Positions 12,342 to 21,170 are shown, counted from the first letter of the stretch. The stretch is DNA of 64,000 nucleotides from Mycolicibacter heraklionensis (GCF_019645815.1 NZ_CP080997.1:2360880-2424879), one strand, 5' to 3'. Numbers and translations: made by a program. The notes: generated from the sequence alone by a model not told the origin.

Positions 12342-13415
12342 ATGCAGGCAAGCCACGTTCTGTCCCTCACCGCCGGCGCCGCGCTGGCCGGCGGCATCGC
12401 CGTCGTCCCGGTCGCGGCGTCGTCGCCACCGGCGGCCGCAGCTGTCCTCGACATCCGGCTCGCCAGCGGTAGCGCCCAAGACATCGTTATCGACTTCGTG
12501 CGGCACGCAGAAATGATCTCGCCGTACGAAAACATGCTCACCCCCTCCCCGGATCATCCCGGGGCTCCGCTCAGCGACCTCGGACAACAACAGGCGTCCG
12601 ACGTCGGGAACCAGCTCTTCAACGAGCTCGGCCAGGTTGCCGGCATCTTCAGCGGGCTGGGTCTGCGGGTGACGGAAACCGCCGCGCCGTTCGCCGATCT
12701 GGAGGGCATGACCCCACAGTTGTTGACCCAACTCGACGAGGTCGACAGCGGAATCTACGCGCTCGATCCCATCGAAAGCCTCGGCGGCCGCCTGGGCTTT
12801 CTGACCGTGGGCGGCTGGACGTTGGGAGCGCCGCTGGGGTTGGCACTGCTGTCAGCCCCGGGCTCGCACGACGCGAACGGGATCGTCATGGGTGAAAGAT
12901 TCGACGACGGTGTTCAAACAATGTATGACCACGCACTGGCGAACAGCGACGTCGTCAGCGATAACGGCCAGGTCACCGATGTCGCGTTCACCAGCACAGC
13001 GTCGATCTTCACGTGGGTCATGCAGAACGTCGACAACCCCGACATACCGTTCTTCCTGGACCTCATCAAAGAGGCAAACAGTGTTCCGAACGGCCAGACG
13101 ACCATTTTCCTGCCCAACACCGCCGTCGTCGAAGTCCAGGGCAACCCCACCGACGGCTGGACGCTGGTCAGCTGGGACGGGCACGCCATCGCGGCGGATC
13201 CGGATCTGCTGAGCGCGCTGTTCGTCGACGTGCGCGACGTGATGCTGCCGGCGCAAGCGGCGCTCTGGCACACCTGGGAGGCCATCCTCGGCGGTGATCC
13301 CACGACGATCATGAACGCGGTGCAGACCGGCTTCGACGACGTCGGCTCGGCACTGGTCCAGTTCCCCGGATCGGTGTTCACCGACATCATCGACGCCTTC
13401 GGAAATCTCGGTTAG
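12342..13415 (+). CDS. Exported histidine-phosphatase-superfamily-like protein, copy 1
   Basis: The 357-residue product has a signal-like N-terminus (SLTAGAALAGGIAVVPVAA). A phosphoglycerate-mutase-like core follows: VIDFVRHAEM (the RH motif, about residue 50), SPDHPGAPLSDLGQQQA, FSGLGLRVTETAAPFADL (the conserved Arg) and LDEVDSGIY. In active family members a second catalytic His occurs late, in a SHG-like motif; here the matching segment appears to read DVAFTSTASIFTW, without His. The ATG is chosen over an in-frame upstream start because AGGTAGG sits at 12331-12337 and it opens directly into the signal. It is followed after 12 bp by a paralog. Activity is doubtful; a binding role is possible. 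Confidence 0.75.
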   Translation: MQASHVLSLTAGAALAGGIAVVPVAASSPPAAAAVLDIRLASGSAQDIVIDFVRHAEMISPYENMLTPSPDHPGAPLSDLGQQQASDVGNQLFNELGQVAGIFSGLGLRVTETAAPFADLEGMTPQLLTQLDEVDSGIYALDPIESLGGRLGFLTVGGWTLGAPLGLALLSAPGSHDANGIVMGERFDDGVQTMYDHALANSDVVSDNGQVTDVAFTSTASIFTWVMQNVDNPDIPFFLDLIKEANSVPNGQTTIFLPNTAVVEVQGNPTDGWTLVSWDGHAIAADPDLLSALFVDVRDVMLPAQAALWHTWEAILGGDPTTIMNAVQTGFDDVGSALVQFPGSVFTDIIDAFGNLG

Positions 13416-13427
13416 GAGGTAGCCGCC

Positions 13428-14549
13428 ATGCCGATATATTCGATCTCTCCGATTGCCGCCGGTGTCGCCCTCGTCGGAGCAGGTGTCATAGCCGTCGTCC
13501 CGCCGGCGCAATCGGGTGGCGCGGTCTCCGGCATTACGCTCACCAGCGGTGAGGCCCAAGACGGCGCAATTCAAGATGTCGTCATCGATATAGTGCGGCA
13601 CGGGCAGCGCATGCCGCCGTTCAACGATGTCATCACCCCCTCGCCGGACCATCCCGGTCCGCCGCTCAGCGATCTGGGCGTGCAGCAGGCACAGGCGGTG
13701 GCTGACAAGCTGCACGATGAACTCGGCGACCACGTCGCGGGGATCTTCTCCGGACAAGCCATCAGGGATATGGACACCGCTGCGCCGTTCGCCGACCTGG
13801 AGCACATGACGACACAGATCCTGTCCGGACTCAACGAGATCGACAGCGGCATCTACGCCGGGCAACCGATCGCCAGCCTGGCCGGGTTCCTGTACCAGTT
13901 CACGCCGATGCTCTGGACCTTGTTCGGATTGGTGTTGGCGCCCATACCGGGCTCGATCGAGGACCCCAATGGCGTGGTGATGGACCAGAACTTCACCGGC
14001 GCCGTCAACGCGATGTACAGCGCAGCGATGGCCAACCCGGTCGTCAGCGACAACGGCGACATCACCGCGGTGGCCTTTAACAACGAAGCCGACATCGCGG
14101 CCTGGGTGGCGCTCAACGTCAAGAACCCCGACATCTCACTGCTGCTGCCGTTGACGCTGCAGACCATGTTCGCCAACGACGACGGATCCCCGATGCTGCC
14201 CAACACCGGCATTGTGCAGATCGAGGGCAACCCCACCGACGGCTGGACGCTGGTCAGCTGGAACGGGATCGCCGTCCCAGAAGACCCCGGGCTACTGACG
14301 AAACTGATCATGGACGTGCGTGATCTGATCACCACGCCGCAGGTTGCCGCGTGGAACCTCTACCAGGCCTTGCTCGGCGGCGACGCGACCACCATCGGTG
14401 ACGCGCTGCAGGCCGGACTGCATGACATCAGCGCGACGTTCCTGGGATTTCCGGAGGCGGTGTTCAACGACATCACCGATGCGTTGTCGAATCTCGGTGC
14501 GGCCGACGCGTCCGGCTCGGCGCTTGCCGATCTGCTGGCGCTCGTCTGA
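13428..14549 (+). CDS. Exported histidine-phosphatase-superfamily-like protein, copy 2
   Basis: A 373-residue paralog of the preceding product, with the same order of motifs: signal SPIAAGVALVGAGVIAVVP, IDIVRHGQRMPPF (RHG motif), SPDHPGPPLSDLGVQQA, FSGQAIRDMDTAAPFADL, LNEIDSGIYAGQP and a shared PTDGWTLVSW block near residue 275. The segment expected to hold the distal catalytic His reads VAFNNEADIAAW, with Asn where the His would be. The RBS AGGAGG at 13414-13419 overlaps the stop codon of copy 1, so the two are almost certainly one transcript. They probably arose by tandem duplication. Confidence 0.78.
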   Translation: MPIYSISPIAAGVALVGAGVIAVVPPAQSGGAVSGITLTSGEAQDGAIQDVVIDIVRHGQRMPPFNDVITPSPDHPGPPLSDLGVQQAQAVADKLHDELGDHVAGIFSGQAIRDMDTAAPFADLEHMTTQILSGLNEIDSGIYAGQPIASLAGFLYQFTPMLWTLFGLVLAPIPGSIEDPNGVVMDQNFTGAVNAMYSAAMANPVVSDNGDITAVAFNNEADIAAWVALNVKNPDISLLLPLTLQTMFANDDGSPMLPNTGIVQIEGNPTDGWTLVSWNGIAVPEDPGLLTKLIMDVRDLITTPQVAAWNLYQALLGGDATTIGDALQAGLHDISATFLGFPEAVFNDITDALSNLGAADASGSALADLLALV

Positions 14550-14562
14550 GCCGCAGCGCACA

Positions 14563-15447
14563 ATGACCGCGATGACGAATACGGCGTGGCGCAGCAGTGT
14601 GAGTGAGTGGCAAGACGGTGGCCGGTGGTTGGCTACCGGCGCCGGCCGGGTGTTTGTGCGATCCGGTGTGGGGGATGGGCCGACTATTCTTCTGCTGCAC
14701 GGCTTTCCATCCTGCTCCTATGATTTCCGGTCGGTCGTGGACCGGCTCGCCGGCCGGTCCTGGCTGACGATGGACTTCCTCGGTTTCGGATTGTCGGACA
14801 AGCCGCGCCCGCATCGGTACAGCCTGTTCGAGCAGGCCGACCTGGTGGAGCAGGTGGTGGCGGTGAGCGCAACGGGTCCGGTGGTGCTGGCCGCCCACGA
14901 CATGGGCACCTCGGTGGCGACCGAACTGTTGGCTCGAGACCTCGAGGGCACACTGACCTTTGACCTGCAGCGCGCGGTGCTGACCAACGGCAGTGTGATC
15001 TTGGAGCGGGCCAGTCTGCGGCCGATCCAGAAGGTGCTCCGTGGCCCGTTCGGTGGTGTCGCCGCCCGGCTGACCAATCGCCGCAGCTTCGTTCGTGGCT
15101 TCGGCCGGCTGTTCAGCCCGGAGCACCCGCTGAGCGCCGATGAGGCCGCCGCGCAGTGGGCACTGCTGACCCTCAACGGCGGAAACCGGATCGCGCATCT
15201 GCTCTCGGCCTACCTCGACGAACGGGTGCGGTATGCGCAGCGCTGGCACGGCGCGGTGCGTGACTGGCCCAAGCCGTTGGGCTTCATGTGGGGGCTGGGC
15301 GATCCGGTCGCCACCACCAATGTGTTGGACGGCCTGCGGCAGCTGCGCCCGACCGCCGACGTCGTCGAACTGCCCGGGTTGGGCCACTATCCGCAGATCG
15401 AGGACCCTCAGGCCTTCACCGACGGCGTGCTGAGCCTGCTGGTTTAG
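14563..15447 (+). CDS. Alpha/beta hydrolase (haloalkane dehalogenase / epoxide hydrolase-like)
   Basis: A soluble alpha/beta-hydrolase of about 294 residues. The oxyanion region LLLHGFPSCSYDFR (about residue 45) and DFLGFGLSDKP are present. The nucleophile elbow appears as AAHDMGTSVA, with Asp in the nucleophile position, as in haloalkane dehalogenases and epoxide hydrolases; the C-terminal GLGHYPQIEDP supplies the catalytic His. Starts at 14563 or 14572 are both possible; neither has a strong ribosome site. It begins 13 bp after the second phosphatase-like gene, so may share its transcript, and it ends 4 bp from convergent gnd1. The substrate is unknown. Confidence 0.85.
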   Translation: MTAMTNTAWRSSVSEWQDGGRWLATGAGRVFVRSGVGDGPTILLLHGFPSCSYDFRSVVDRLAGRSWLTMDFLGFGLSDKPRPHRYSLFEQADLVEQVVAVSATGPVVLAAHDMGTSVATELLARDLEGTLTFDLQRAVLTNGSVILERASLRPIQKVLRGPFGGVAARLTNRRSFVRGFGRLFSPEHPLSADEAAAQWALLTLNGGNRIAHLLSAYLDERVRYAQRWHGAVRDWPKPLGFMWGLGDPVATTNVLDGLRQLRPTADVVELPGLGHYPQIEDPQAFTDGVLSLLV

Positions 15448-15451
15448 GCCG

Positions 15452-16900
15452 CTAGACCGGCACTTCGCTGCGGTCGGCGCTCCACAGGGTGTGGAACTTG
15501 CCCTCCGCGTCCACCCGGCCGTAGCTGTGCGCGCCGAAGTAGTCGCGCTGGGCCTGGGTCAGGGCGGCCGGCAGCCGCTCGGTCCGCAGGCCGTCGTAGT
15601 AGGCCAGAGCCGAGGAGAAACCGGGGACCGGGATGCCCAGGCTGACCGCCGTGGTCACCACCCGCCGCCAGGAGTCGATGGCAGCCTCGACCGCGCTGCG
15701 GAAATACGGCGCGGCGAGCAGGCTCACCAGGTCGGGGTCGGTGTCGAAGGCCTCTTTGATGCGGTTGAGGAACTTCGCGCGGATGATGCAGCCGCCCCGC
15801 CAGATCGTCGCCAGGTCTCCCGGGGTGACATGCCAGCCGTATTCGGCGCTGCCGGCCTGAATCTGGTTGAAGCCCTGCGCATAAGCGACGATCTTGGAGG
15901 CATACAGCGCCTGGCGGACGTCCTCGGTGAACTGGGCCGCATCCGAGGGGCGTTCGCCGAGGTTTCCCGCCGCCAAGCCCGCGGCGGCGCGACGCTGGGG
16001 TACCGAGCCCGACAGCGCCCGGGCGAACACCGCCTCGGCGATCCCGGTGACCGGGACCCCCAGGTCCAGGGCAGACTTCACGGTCCAGCGTCCGGTGCCC
16101 TTCTGCTCGGCTTCGTCGACGATGACGTCGACCAGCGGCTGGCCGGTCTTGGCATCGACCTGGCGCAGGACCTCGGCGGTGATCTCGACCAGGTAGCTGT
16201 CCAGCTCCCCGCCGTTCCACTCGGTGAACACCTCGGCGATCTGCGGTGCTGAGAGCCCCAGCCCGTCGCGCAGCAGCTGGTAGGCCTCACCGATCAGCTG
16301 CATGTCGGAGTACTCGATGCCGTTGTGCACCATCTTCACGAAGTGCCCCGCACCGTCCGGCCCGATGTGGGTGCAGCATGGCACCCCGTCGACGTGCGCC
16401 GAGATCTCCTCCAGCAGCGGCCCGAGTGACTCGTAGGACTCTTTGGGGCCACCCGGCATGATCGAGGGCCCGTTCAGGGCGCCCTCCTCGCCGCCCGAGA
16501 TACCGGCCCCCACGAAGTGCAGGCCGCGGGCGGCCATCGCCTTCTCCCGGCGGATGGTGTCGGTGTAGAGCGCGTTGCCGCCGTCGATGATGATGTCGCC
16601 GGGCTCCATCGCGTCGGCGAGTTCGTTGATGACGGCGTCGGTCGGGTCACCGGCCTTGACCATGATCAGCACTCGGCGCGGCTTCTCAAGGGCGGCAAGG
16701 AATTCCGGAATCGACTCGCTGCGAACGAAGTTGCCCTCGGAACCGTAGGCGTCGAGCAGCGCGTCGGTTTTCGCGACCGACCTGTTGTGCAGCGCCACGG
16801 TGTAGCCGTGGCGGGCGAAGTTGCGCGCGATGTTGGATCCCATGACTGCCAGCCCGGTCACACCGATCTGGGCAGTGCCAACAACGTCCGACGCGCTCAT
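15452..16900 (-). CDS. gnd1: 6-phosphogluconate dehydrogenase (decarboxylating), long form
   Basis: This enzyme oxidatively decarboxylates 6-phosphogluconate to ribulose 5-phosphate in the pentose phosphate pathway. The 482-residue length is that of the classical dimeric form. The Rossmann start QIGVTGLAVMGSNIARNFARHGY, the substrate motif GAGISGGEEGALNGPSIMPGG, the catalytic Lys/His region AGHFVKMVHNGIEYSDMQLI and the C-terminal FSSALAYYDGLR are all present. It lies downstream of the blaI and M56 peptidase genes on the same strand, as in Rv1846c-Rv1844c. A shorter paralog occurs at 51927-52946. Confidence 0.97.
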   Translation of the reverse strand: MSASDVVGTAQIGVTGLAVMGSNIARNFARHGYTVALHNRSVAKTDALLDAYGSEGNFVRSESIPEFLAALEKPRRVLIMVKAGDPTDAVINELADAMEPGDIIIDGGNALYTDTIRREKAMAARGLHFVGAGISGGEEGALNGPSIMPGGPKESYESLGPLLEEISAHVDGVPCCTHIGPDGAGHFVKMVHNGIEYSDMQLIGEAYQLLRDGLGLSAPQIAEVFTEWNGGELDSYLVEITAEVLRQVDAKTGQPLVDVIVDEAEQKGTGRWTVKSALDLGVPVTGIAEAVFARALSGSVPQRRAAAGLAAGNLGERPSDAAQFTEDVRQALYASKIVAYAQGFNQIQAGSAEYGWHVTPGDLATIWRGGCIIRAKFLNRIKEAFDTDPDLVSLLAAPYFRSAVEAAIDSWRRVVTTAVSLGIPVPGFSSALAYYDGLRTERLPAALTQAQRDYFGAHSYGRVDAEGKFHTLWSADRSEVPV

Positions 16901-16955
16901 GTATTCGCCTCTCGGTGGTAGGTGCGTGCGATGCCCGGCACGCCGGGCGGGCGGG

Positions 16956-17894
16956 TTACCCCGCGATCAGTCGGTGCAGCTCGGTCAGCCACGGTACCGC
17001 CAGCGCCACCGTGGGCACCGTCAGCACCCCGGCTGCGGCCGAATAGGCAGCGGCCGCCAGCGCCGGACTGTTGCCCCGACCCGACAACCGCTGCACGCGC
17101 AGCACCGTGTTGGTGCCGCCGGCCGCCAGCGCGCCGGCGGGGACTTTGGTTGAGGCACAGGTCACCAGGGCTCGCGCCAAGGGAGGGGCGCCGGCAACTC
17201 GAACGGCCGCGTCGTCGGCGAGCAGTTCGATCAACAACCGCACCGCATCCAGCGCGCTGGCGCTACGGACGAACCAGGGGAACGCGGTGTGCACCGCCGA
17301 GAACGCCTCCAGTACGAGGTCGTGCCGCGCGCGCAGATGGGCCCGCTCATGGCAGAGCAGCGCGGCCAACTCGGTGTCACCGAGTGCGTCCAGCGTGCCC
17401 GAACTGACCACCACCCGGCTCCGCACCCCGGGCAGGCAGTAGGCGAGCGGCTGCACAACCTGCAGAATCCGCAGGCCACTGGTGCGCACCGCGGGCGGGC
17501 GGTCGGTGACGCCCACCAGGTCGACGAGCATGCGGTGGTGGGCCCGGCGCTGCCGGGTGCGAATCGCGACCCGCAACACCGTCCAGGAGAGGCGCAGCCC
17601 GACCATCAGGGTCAGTGCGAAGACCGCGACGTAGAAGGTCCACAGCGGCCAACCCAAGCGGTCCAGGGAGCCGAGGATCGTCGAGGTGGGCCGGCCGTCC
17701 GGACCCGGCATCAGCAGGCGGCTCGCGGTGGCCAGGCCCGCGCTGAATGCTGAGAGCACCGCGGCAATCGCGATGGCCTGCCAGAGCACCAGCGCGGCCC
17801 GCGGGGCGCGTAGCGGCCACTCGGCGCGCGCCAGCAGGGCGGGAACCGGCCCTACGAGCAACAGCGCGACGATGGAAAAGGCCAGCGCGGACAC
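16956..17894 (-). CDS. M56-family (BlaR1-like) membrane metallopeptidase
   Basis: A 312-residue membrane protein. There are hydrophobic helices at about 1-20, 35-60 and 85-110, then a cytosolic zinc-protease motif LLCHERAHLRARHD (HExxH form), and a further helix near the C-terminus. It lacks the extracellular penicillin-binding sensor of BlaR1. The gene starts with GTG 14 bp after blaI, so the pair probably forms a sensor-protease/repressor unit as in Rv1845c-Rv1846c. The inducing signal is unknown; beta-lactam or envelope stress is the family expectation. Confidence 0.9.
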   Translation of the reverse strand: MSALAFSIVALLLVGPVPALLARAEWPLRAPRAALVLWQAIAIAAVLSAFSAGLATASRLLMPGPDGRPTSTILGSLDRLGWPLWTFYVAVFALTLMVGLRLSWTVLRVAIRTRQRRAHHRMLVDLVGVTDRPPAVRTSGLRILQVVQPLAYCLPGVRSRVVVSSGTLDALGDTELAALLCHERAHLRARHDLVLEAFSAVHTAFPWFVRSASALDAVRLLIELLADDAAVRVAGAPPLARALVTCASTKVPAGALAAGGTNTVLRVQRLSGRGNSPALAAAAYSAAAGVLTVPTVALAVPWLTELHRLIAG

Positions 17895-17908
17895 GCTGTA
17901 AGTCTCCC

Positions 17909-18334
17909 TCAGGACGCAGGTCGGCCGCTACCTGGGAGGCGAATACGGTGCTTGGCCTCCAGTTCGTCCAGCGCACGCCGCAACGCGTCGGCTTCGTCGA
18001 CGCCGACGCGTTCGACGAAATGCACCAGCGCAGCCCGGCGGTCTCCGGAGTCGGCAGCCTGATCGAGTGCCTCCACCATCAGCCCGGCAACCAACTCGTC
18101 GCGGCCCCGGACCGGGGTGTAGCGGTGTGCACGGTCATCGCGAATCTGCGACACCAGGTTCTTCTTGGCCAATCGCTGCAGGACCGTCATCACGGTCGTG
18201 TAGGCCAGGTCGCGTTGCGCCGACAGTGCCTCGTGGACTTCGCGCACCGTCTGAGACTCCGGCGACGACCACAGGTGGTCCATCACCGCTCGCTCCAAGT
18301 CCCCTAAATGGGTCTGCTTCGCCATGTTCGTCAT
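17909..18334 (-). CDS. blaI: BlaI-family winged-helix repressor
   Basis: The 141-residue product is typical of BlaI/MecI/CopY repressors. The N-terminal winged helix reads GDLERAVMDHLWSSPESQTVREVHEAL followed by AYTTVMTVLQRLAKKNLVSQIRDDRAHRY; the C-terminal half is the dimerisation region. The open frame extends to 18448, but ATG at 18334 is preceded by GGGGAG at a good distance and gives the usual family length. A dyad with TACTAC arms lies 37-53 bp upstream and is probably its own operator, so autoregulation of the blaI-M56-gnd1 run is likely. Confidence 0.94.
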   Translation of the reverse strand: MTNMAKQTHLGDLERAVMDHLWSSPESQTVREVHEALSAQRDLAYTTVMTVLQRLAKKNLVSQIRDDRAHRYTPVRGRDELVAGLMVEALDQAADSGDRRAALVHFVERVGVDEADALRRALDELEAKHRIRLPGSGRPAS

Positions 18335-18370
18335 CAACTCCCCGGGCAACGGAGCAAGCCTACCCTTAAT

Positions 18371-18387
18371 TACTACCGGGCGTCGTA
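18371..18387. promoter_or_regulatory. Candidate BlaI operator (TACTAC-N5-GTCGTA)
   Basis: An inverted repeat with one mismatch, TACTAC at 18371-18376 and GTCGTA at 18382-18387, lies in the 130-bp divergent region between blaI and the thioesterase gene. BlaI-family operators are built on TACTAC/GTAGTA dyads, so the match in front of a blaI gene is meaningful. Its position fits repression of blaI and possibly of the divergent gene. Confidence 0.6.
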
Positions 18388-18464
18388 TCAGAAGCTGAGG
18401 GTCTGCTGCGACCCCGATGTGACGGGACCGGATCGCGCGTGCGGGCATCGTGTAAAACCATCAC

Positions 18465-18878
18465 ATGGCTGCCACCGGATTTCCGTCCGACTTCTCCGCG
18501 CCCTTCGACTCCGAGATCGGCCTGGTCTACACCGACGTCGGCCCGGACGGCGCGCACGCGAAACTGGAGCTGCAGCCCAAGCTGTGCCAGCCGGCGGGCA
18601 TCGTGCACGGCGGCGTGTACTGCTCGATCATCGAAAGCGTGGCCAGCGTGTCGGCGTACACCTGGCTCAACCACGAGGGTGGCGACGCGCACGGCACAGT
18701 CGTCGGGGTCAACAACAACACCGACTTCCTCCGGGCCGTCTCGTCCGGAACGGTCTACGCCGCGTCCACGCCGATCCATCGCGGGCGGCGCCAGCAGTTG
18801 TGGTTGGTGACGATCACCGATTCCGACGAGCGGGTGCTCGCCCGCGGCCAGGTCCGGTTGCAGAACCTGGCGAGTTAG
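18465..18878 (+). CDS. Hotdog-fold thioesterase (PaaI family, Rv1847-like)
   Basis: A 137-residue single hotdog domain. The active-site helix signature IVHGGVYCSIIESVAS (about residue 46) and the segment GVNNNTDFLRAVSSGTVYAAS are typical of PaaI/4HBT acyl-CoA thioesterases. It would hydrolyse an aryl- or acyl-CoA; the substrate is not evident. It diverges from blaI. Its stop is 4 bp from the stop of ndh. In M. tuberculosis the urease operon follows this gene; here it does not. Confidence 0.92.
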   Translation: MAATGFPSDFSAPFDSEIGLVYTDVGPDGAHAKLELQPKLCQPAGIVHGGVYCSIIESVASVSAYTWLNHEGGDAHGTVVGVNNNTDFLRAVSSGTVYAASTPIHRGRRQQLWLVTITDSDERVLARGQVRLQNLAS

Positions 18879-18882
18879 GCCG

Positions 18883-20268
18883 CTAGCTGACCGCGCGATC
18901 GACGCCGCGCTGCGCCTCGGCCGCCAGCATTTCGAGCTGTTCGAGACGGGTCCGGGCAAAGGCCTGTTGTTCGGTGATCGTCAACTGACCCCGTCCGGTG
19001 CTCAAGAACGTGAGGTTCCACGACAGCAGCGTGCTTACCTTGTTCTTGAACCCGACCAGGTAGATCAGGTGCAGCACCAACCAGGCCAGCCAGGCGATGA
19101 ACCCGCTGAACTCCAGCGGCCCGATCTTGCTCACCGCGGAGAACCTGGACACCGTGGCCATCGAGCCCTTGTCCAGGTACTGGAAGGGCTCTCGGTCAGC
19201 CGGGTCGGCGCCGCCGAGTTCGGCCTTGATGGTGCTCGCGACGTGCTTGGCTCCCTGGATGGCGCCTTGCGCCATGCCGGGGACACCGTCCACGGCCGCC
19301 ATGTCGCCGATGACGAAGACGTTCGGGTTCTCCGGCACCGACAGGTCCGGCAGCACCTTGACTCGTCCGGCACGGTCGAGTTCGACCGGAGACTGTTCGG
19401 CAAGGTCGCGGCCCAGCGGGCTGGCCGAGACACCGGCGGACCACACCTTGCACTGGGATTCGATTCGCCGGATGGTTCCGTCGGCGTCCTTGACGGTCAG
19501 TCCGTTGCGATCGACATCGGTGACCATGGCGCCCAGCTGGATCTCGACGCCCATCTTCAGCAGGCGCTCGGCTGCTTTGCGGCCCAGCTTCTCGCCCATC
19601 GGGGGCAGCACGGCCGGGGCGGCGTCGAGCAGGATCACCCGCGCCTGGGTGGAGTCGATGTGGCGGAATGAGCCCTTGAGGGTGTGGTGGGCCAGTTCGG
19701 CGATCTGACCGGCCATCTCGACGCCGGTCGGTCCGGCACCCACGACGGTGAACGTCAGCAGCTTCGCGCGCCGTTCGGGGTCGCTGGACCGCTCGGCCTG
19801 CTCGAAGGCGCTCAGGATGCGGCCGCGCAGCTCCAGGGCGTCGTCGATGGTCTTCATGCCGGGCGCGAACTCGGCAAACTGGTCATTTCCGAAGTAGGAC
19901 TGCCCCGCGCCGGCCGCGATGATCAGGCTGTCGAACGGGGTGTCGTAAGTGTGGCCGAGCACCTCGGAGGTGACGAACTTGCCGGCCAGGTCGATGCGTG
20001 TGACATCGCCGAGCAGCACCTGGGCGTTGCGCTGCCTGCGCAGCACGACGCGGGTGCACGGCGCGATCTCGCCCTCGGAGAGGATTCCGGTCGCAACCTG
20101 GTAGAGCAGGGGCTGGAACAGGTGATGGGTGGTGCGGGCGATCAACTTGACGTCGACGTTGGCCCGCTTGAGCTTCTTGGCCGCTGTCAACCCACCGAAC
20201 CCCGAGCCGATGATGACGACCTGGTGTCGTCGGCTCTGCTGCGCAGTGACTTCAGGCTGGGCGCTCAT
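18883..20268 (-). CDS. ndh: Type II NADH dehydrogenase
   Basis: A single-subunit, non-proton-pumping NADH:quinone oxidoreductase at the inner face of the membrane. The 461 residues include the FAD Rossmann motif VVIIGSGFGGLTAAKKL (about residue 16), the NADH-binding motif FTVVGAGPTGVEMAGQIAEL (about residue 178), FVIGDMAA of the second FAD contact, and an amphipathic or hydrophobic C-terminal part (FIAWLAWLVLHLIYLVGFKNK) for membrane attachment. It matches ndh (Rv1854c, about 463 residues) in length and neighbourhood. Confidence 0.97.
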   Translation of the reverse strand: MSAQPEVTAQQSRRHQVVIIGSGFGGLTAAKKLKRANVDVKLIARTTHHLFQPLLYQVATGILSEGEIAPCTRVVLRRQRNAQVLLGDVTRIDLAGKFVTSEVLGHTYDTPFDSLIIAAGAGQSYFGNDQFAEFAPGMKTIDDALELRGRILSAFEQAERSSDPERRAKLLTFTVVGAGPTGVEMAGQIAELAHHTLKGSFRHIDSTQARVILLDAAPAVLPPMGEKLGRKAAERLLKMGVEIQLGAMVTDVDRNGLTVKDADGTIRRIESQCKVWSAGVSASPLGRDLAEQSPVELDRAGRVKVLPDLSVPENPNVFVIGDMAAVDGVPGMAQGAIQGAKHVASTIKAELGGADPADREPFQYLDKGSMATVSRFSAVSKIGPLEFSGFIAWLAWLVLHLIYLVGFKNKVSTLLSWNLTFLSTGRGQLTITEQQAFARTRLEQLEMLAAEAQRGVDRAVS

Positions 20269-20376
20269 GGGAATCCGGTTGCTCCTCGACGGTGACTGCG
20301 TTCCCCCAATACGCTAGTCGACCTAAAAGGCGGTCACCGCATCCGCTGGTTGTGGGATTAGCCACTCCCGTCACAG

Positions 20377-21048
20377 TCAGCTAAAGCAGGCCAGCGCCCC
20401 GTGGCCGACGTGCAGCGTCTGGCCGGTGATGTGCCGGGACGCCGGCGAGGTCAAAAACACTGCGAGACGGGCGATTTCAGCGGCCCCGGTGGGCGGCACG
20501 TGGGTCAGCCCGTCGTAGCCCGGGCGGGCGCCGTCGCCGGCGGCTACCACATTGACGGTGATCCCGCGGGTGCCGAACGTGGTGGCCTGCCCGGCGGTCC
20601 AGTTCGACAATGCGGCCTTGACTGCTGCCTCGGCACCGCCGTCGCGGGGGTTCTCCGGCAGCACCGAGATGATCGAGCCGCCCGAGCGCAGGTGGTCGCC
20701 GACGGTCCCGACGGTCAACACTGCCGAGAGCACCGTGGCGTCGAGTGCGCTGCGCCAGGCGTTGGCCTGGTCGGCCAGGGAATAGCCGCGAGGGTCGCCG
20801 CCCTGCCAGCGCGGTGCCGGGACATTGACGATGGTGTCGAGGTGGTGCGGAAACAGTCCGCGGGCAGCCAGCATGCTGGCCGGGTCGGTGTTGTCGCAGA
20901 CAACCGCGTTGGCGTCGAGTTCTTTGGCGGCGACCTCGAGTTCGGGTCCGCGCAAACCGGCGAGCGTCACCTTGTGGCCAGCCTCGCTGAAACCTTCGGC
21001 AACGGTGCGACCCAATTCGGTGTCACCACCGGTGACCAGCACATCCAT
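20377..21048 (-). CDS. Short-chain dehydrogenase/reductase (Rv1856c-like)
   Basis: A 223-residue SDR-fold protein. The N-terminal nucleotide motif is MDVLVTGGDTELGRTVAEGF; NVPAPR replaces the usual NNAG, and no canonical YxxxK catalytic pair is visible (the region reads GGAEAAVKAALSNWTAGQA). The C-terminus PASRHITGQTLHVGHGAL is typical of the fold. It may therefore be a divergent or catalytically altered SDR. A strong GAGGAGG precedes the ATG. It diverges from modA over about 120 bp. The substrate is unknown. Confidence 0.88.
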   Translation of the reverse strand: MDVLVTGGDTELGRTVAEGFSEAGHKVTLAGLRGPELEVAAKELDANAVVCDNTDPASMLAARGLFPHHLDTIVNVPAPRWQGGDPRGYSLADQANAWRSALDATVLSAVLTVGTVGDHLRSGGSIISVLPENPRDGGAEAAVKAALSNWTAGQATTFGTRGITVNVVAAGDGARPGYDGLTHVPPTGAAEIARLAVFLTSPASRHITGQTLHVGHGALACFS

Positions 21049-21170
21049 CGGTAGATCCTCCTCGTGTTGCGGGCTATGTTACTGGACGGTAGCCGGTTTG
21101 CGGGGATGGGGCGGAACTCGGCACAGACACGATCCGGCCACAGTCCGGGGTGCGCGCTAGGCTGCCAGCC

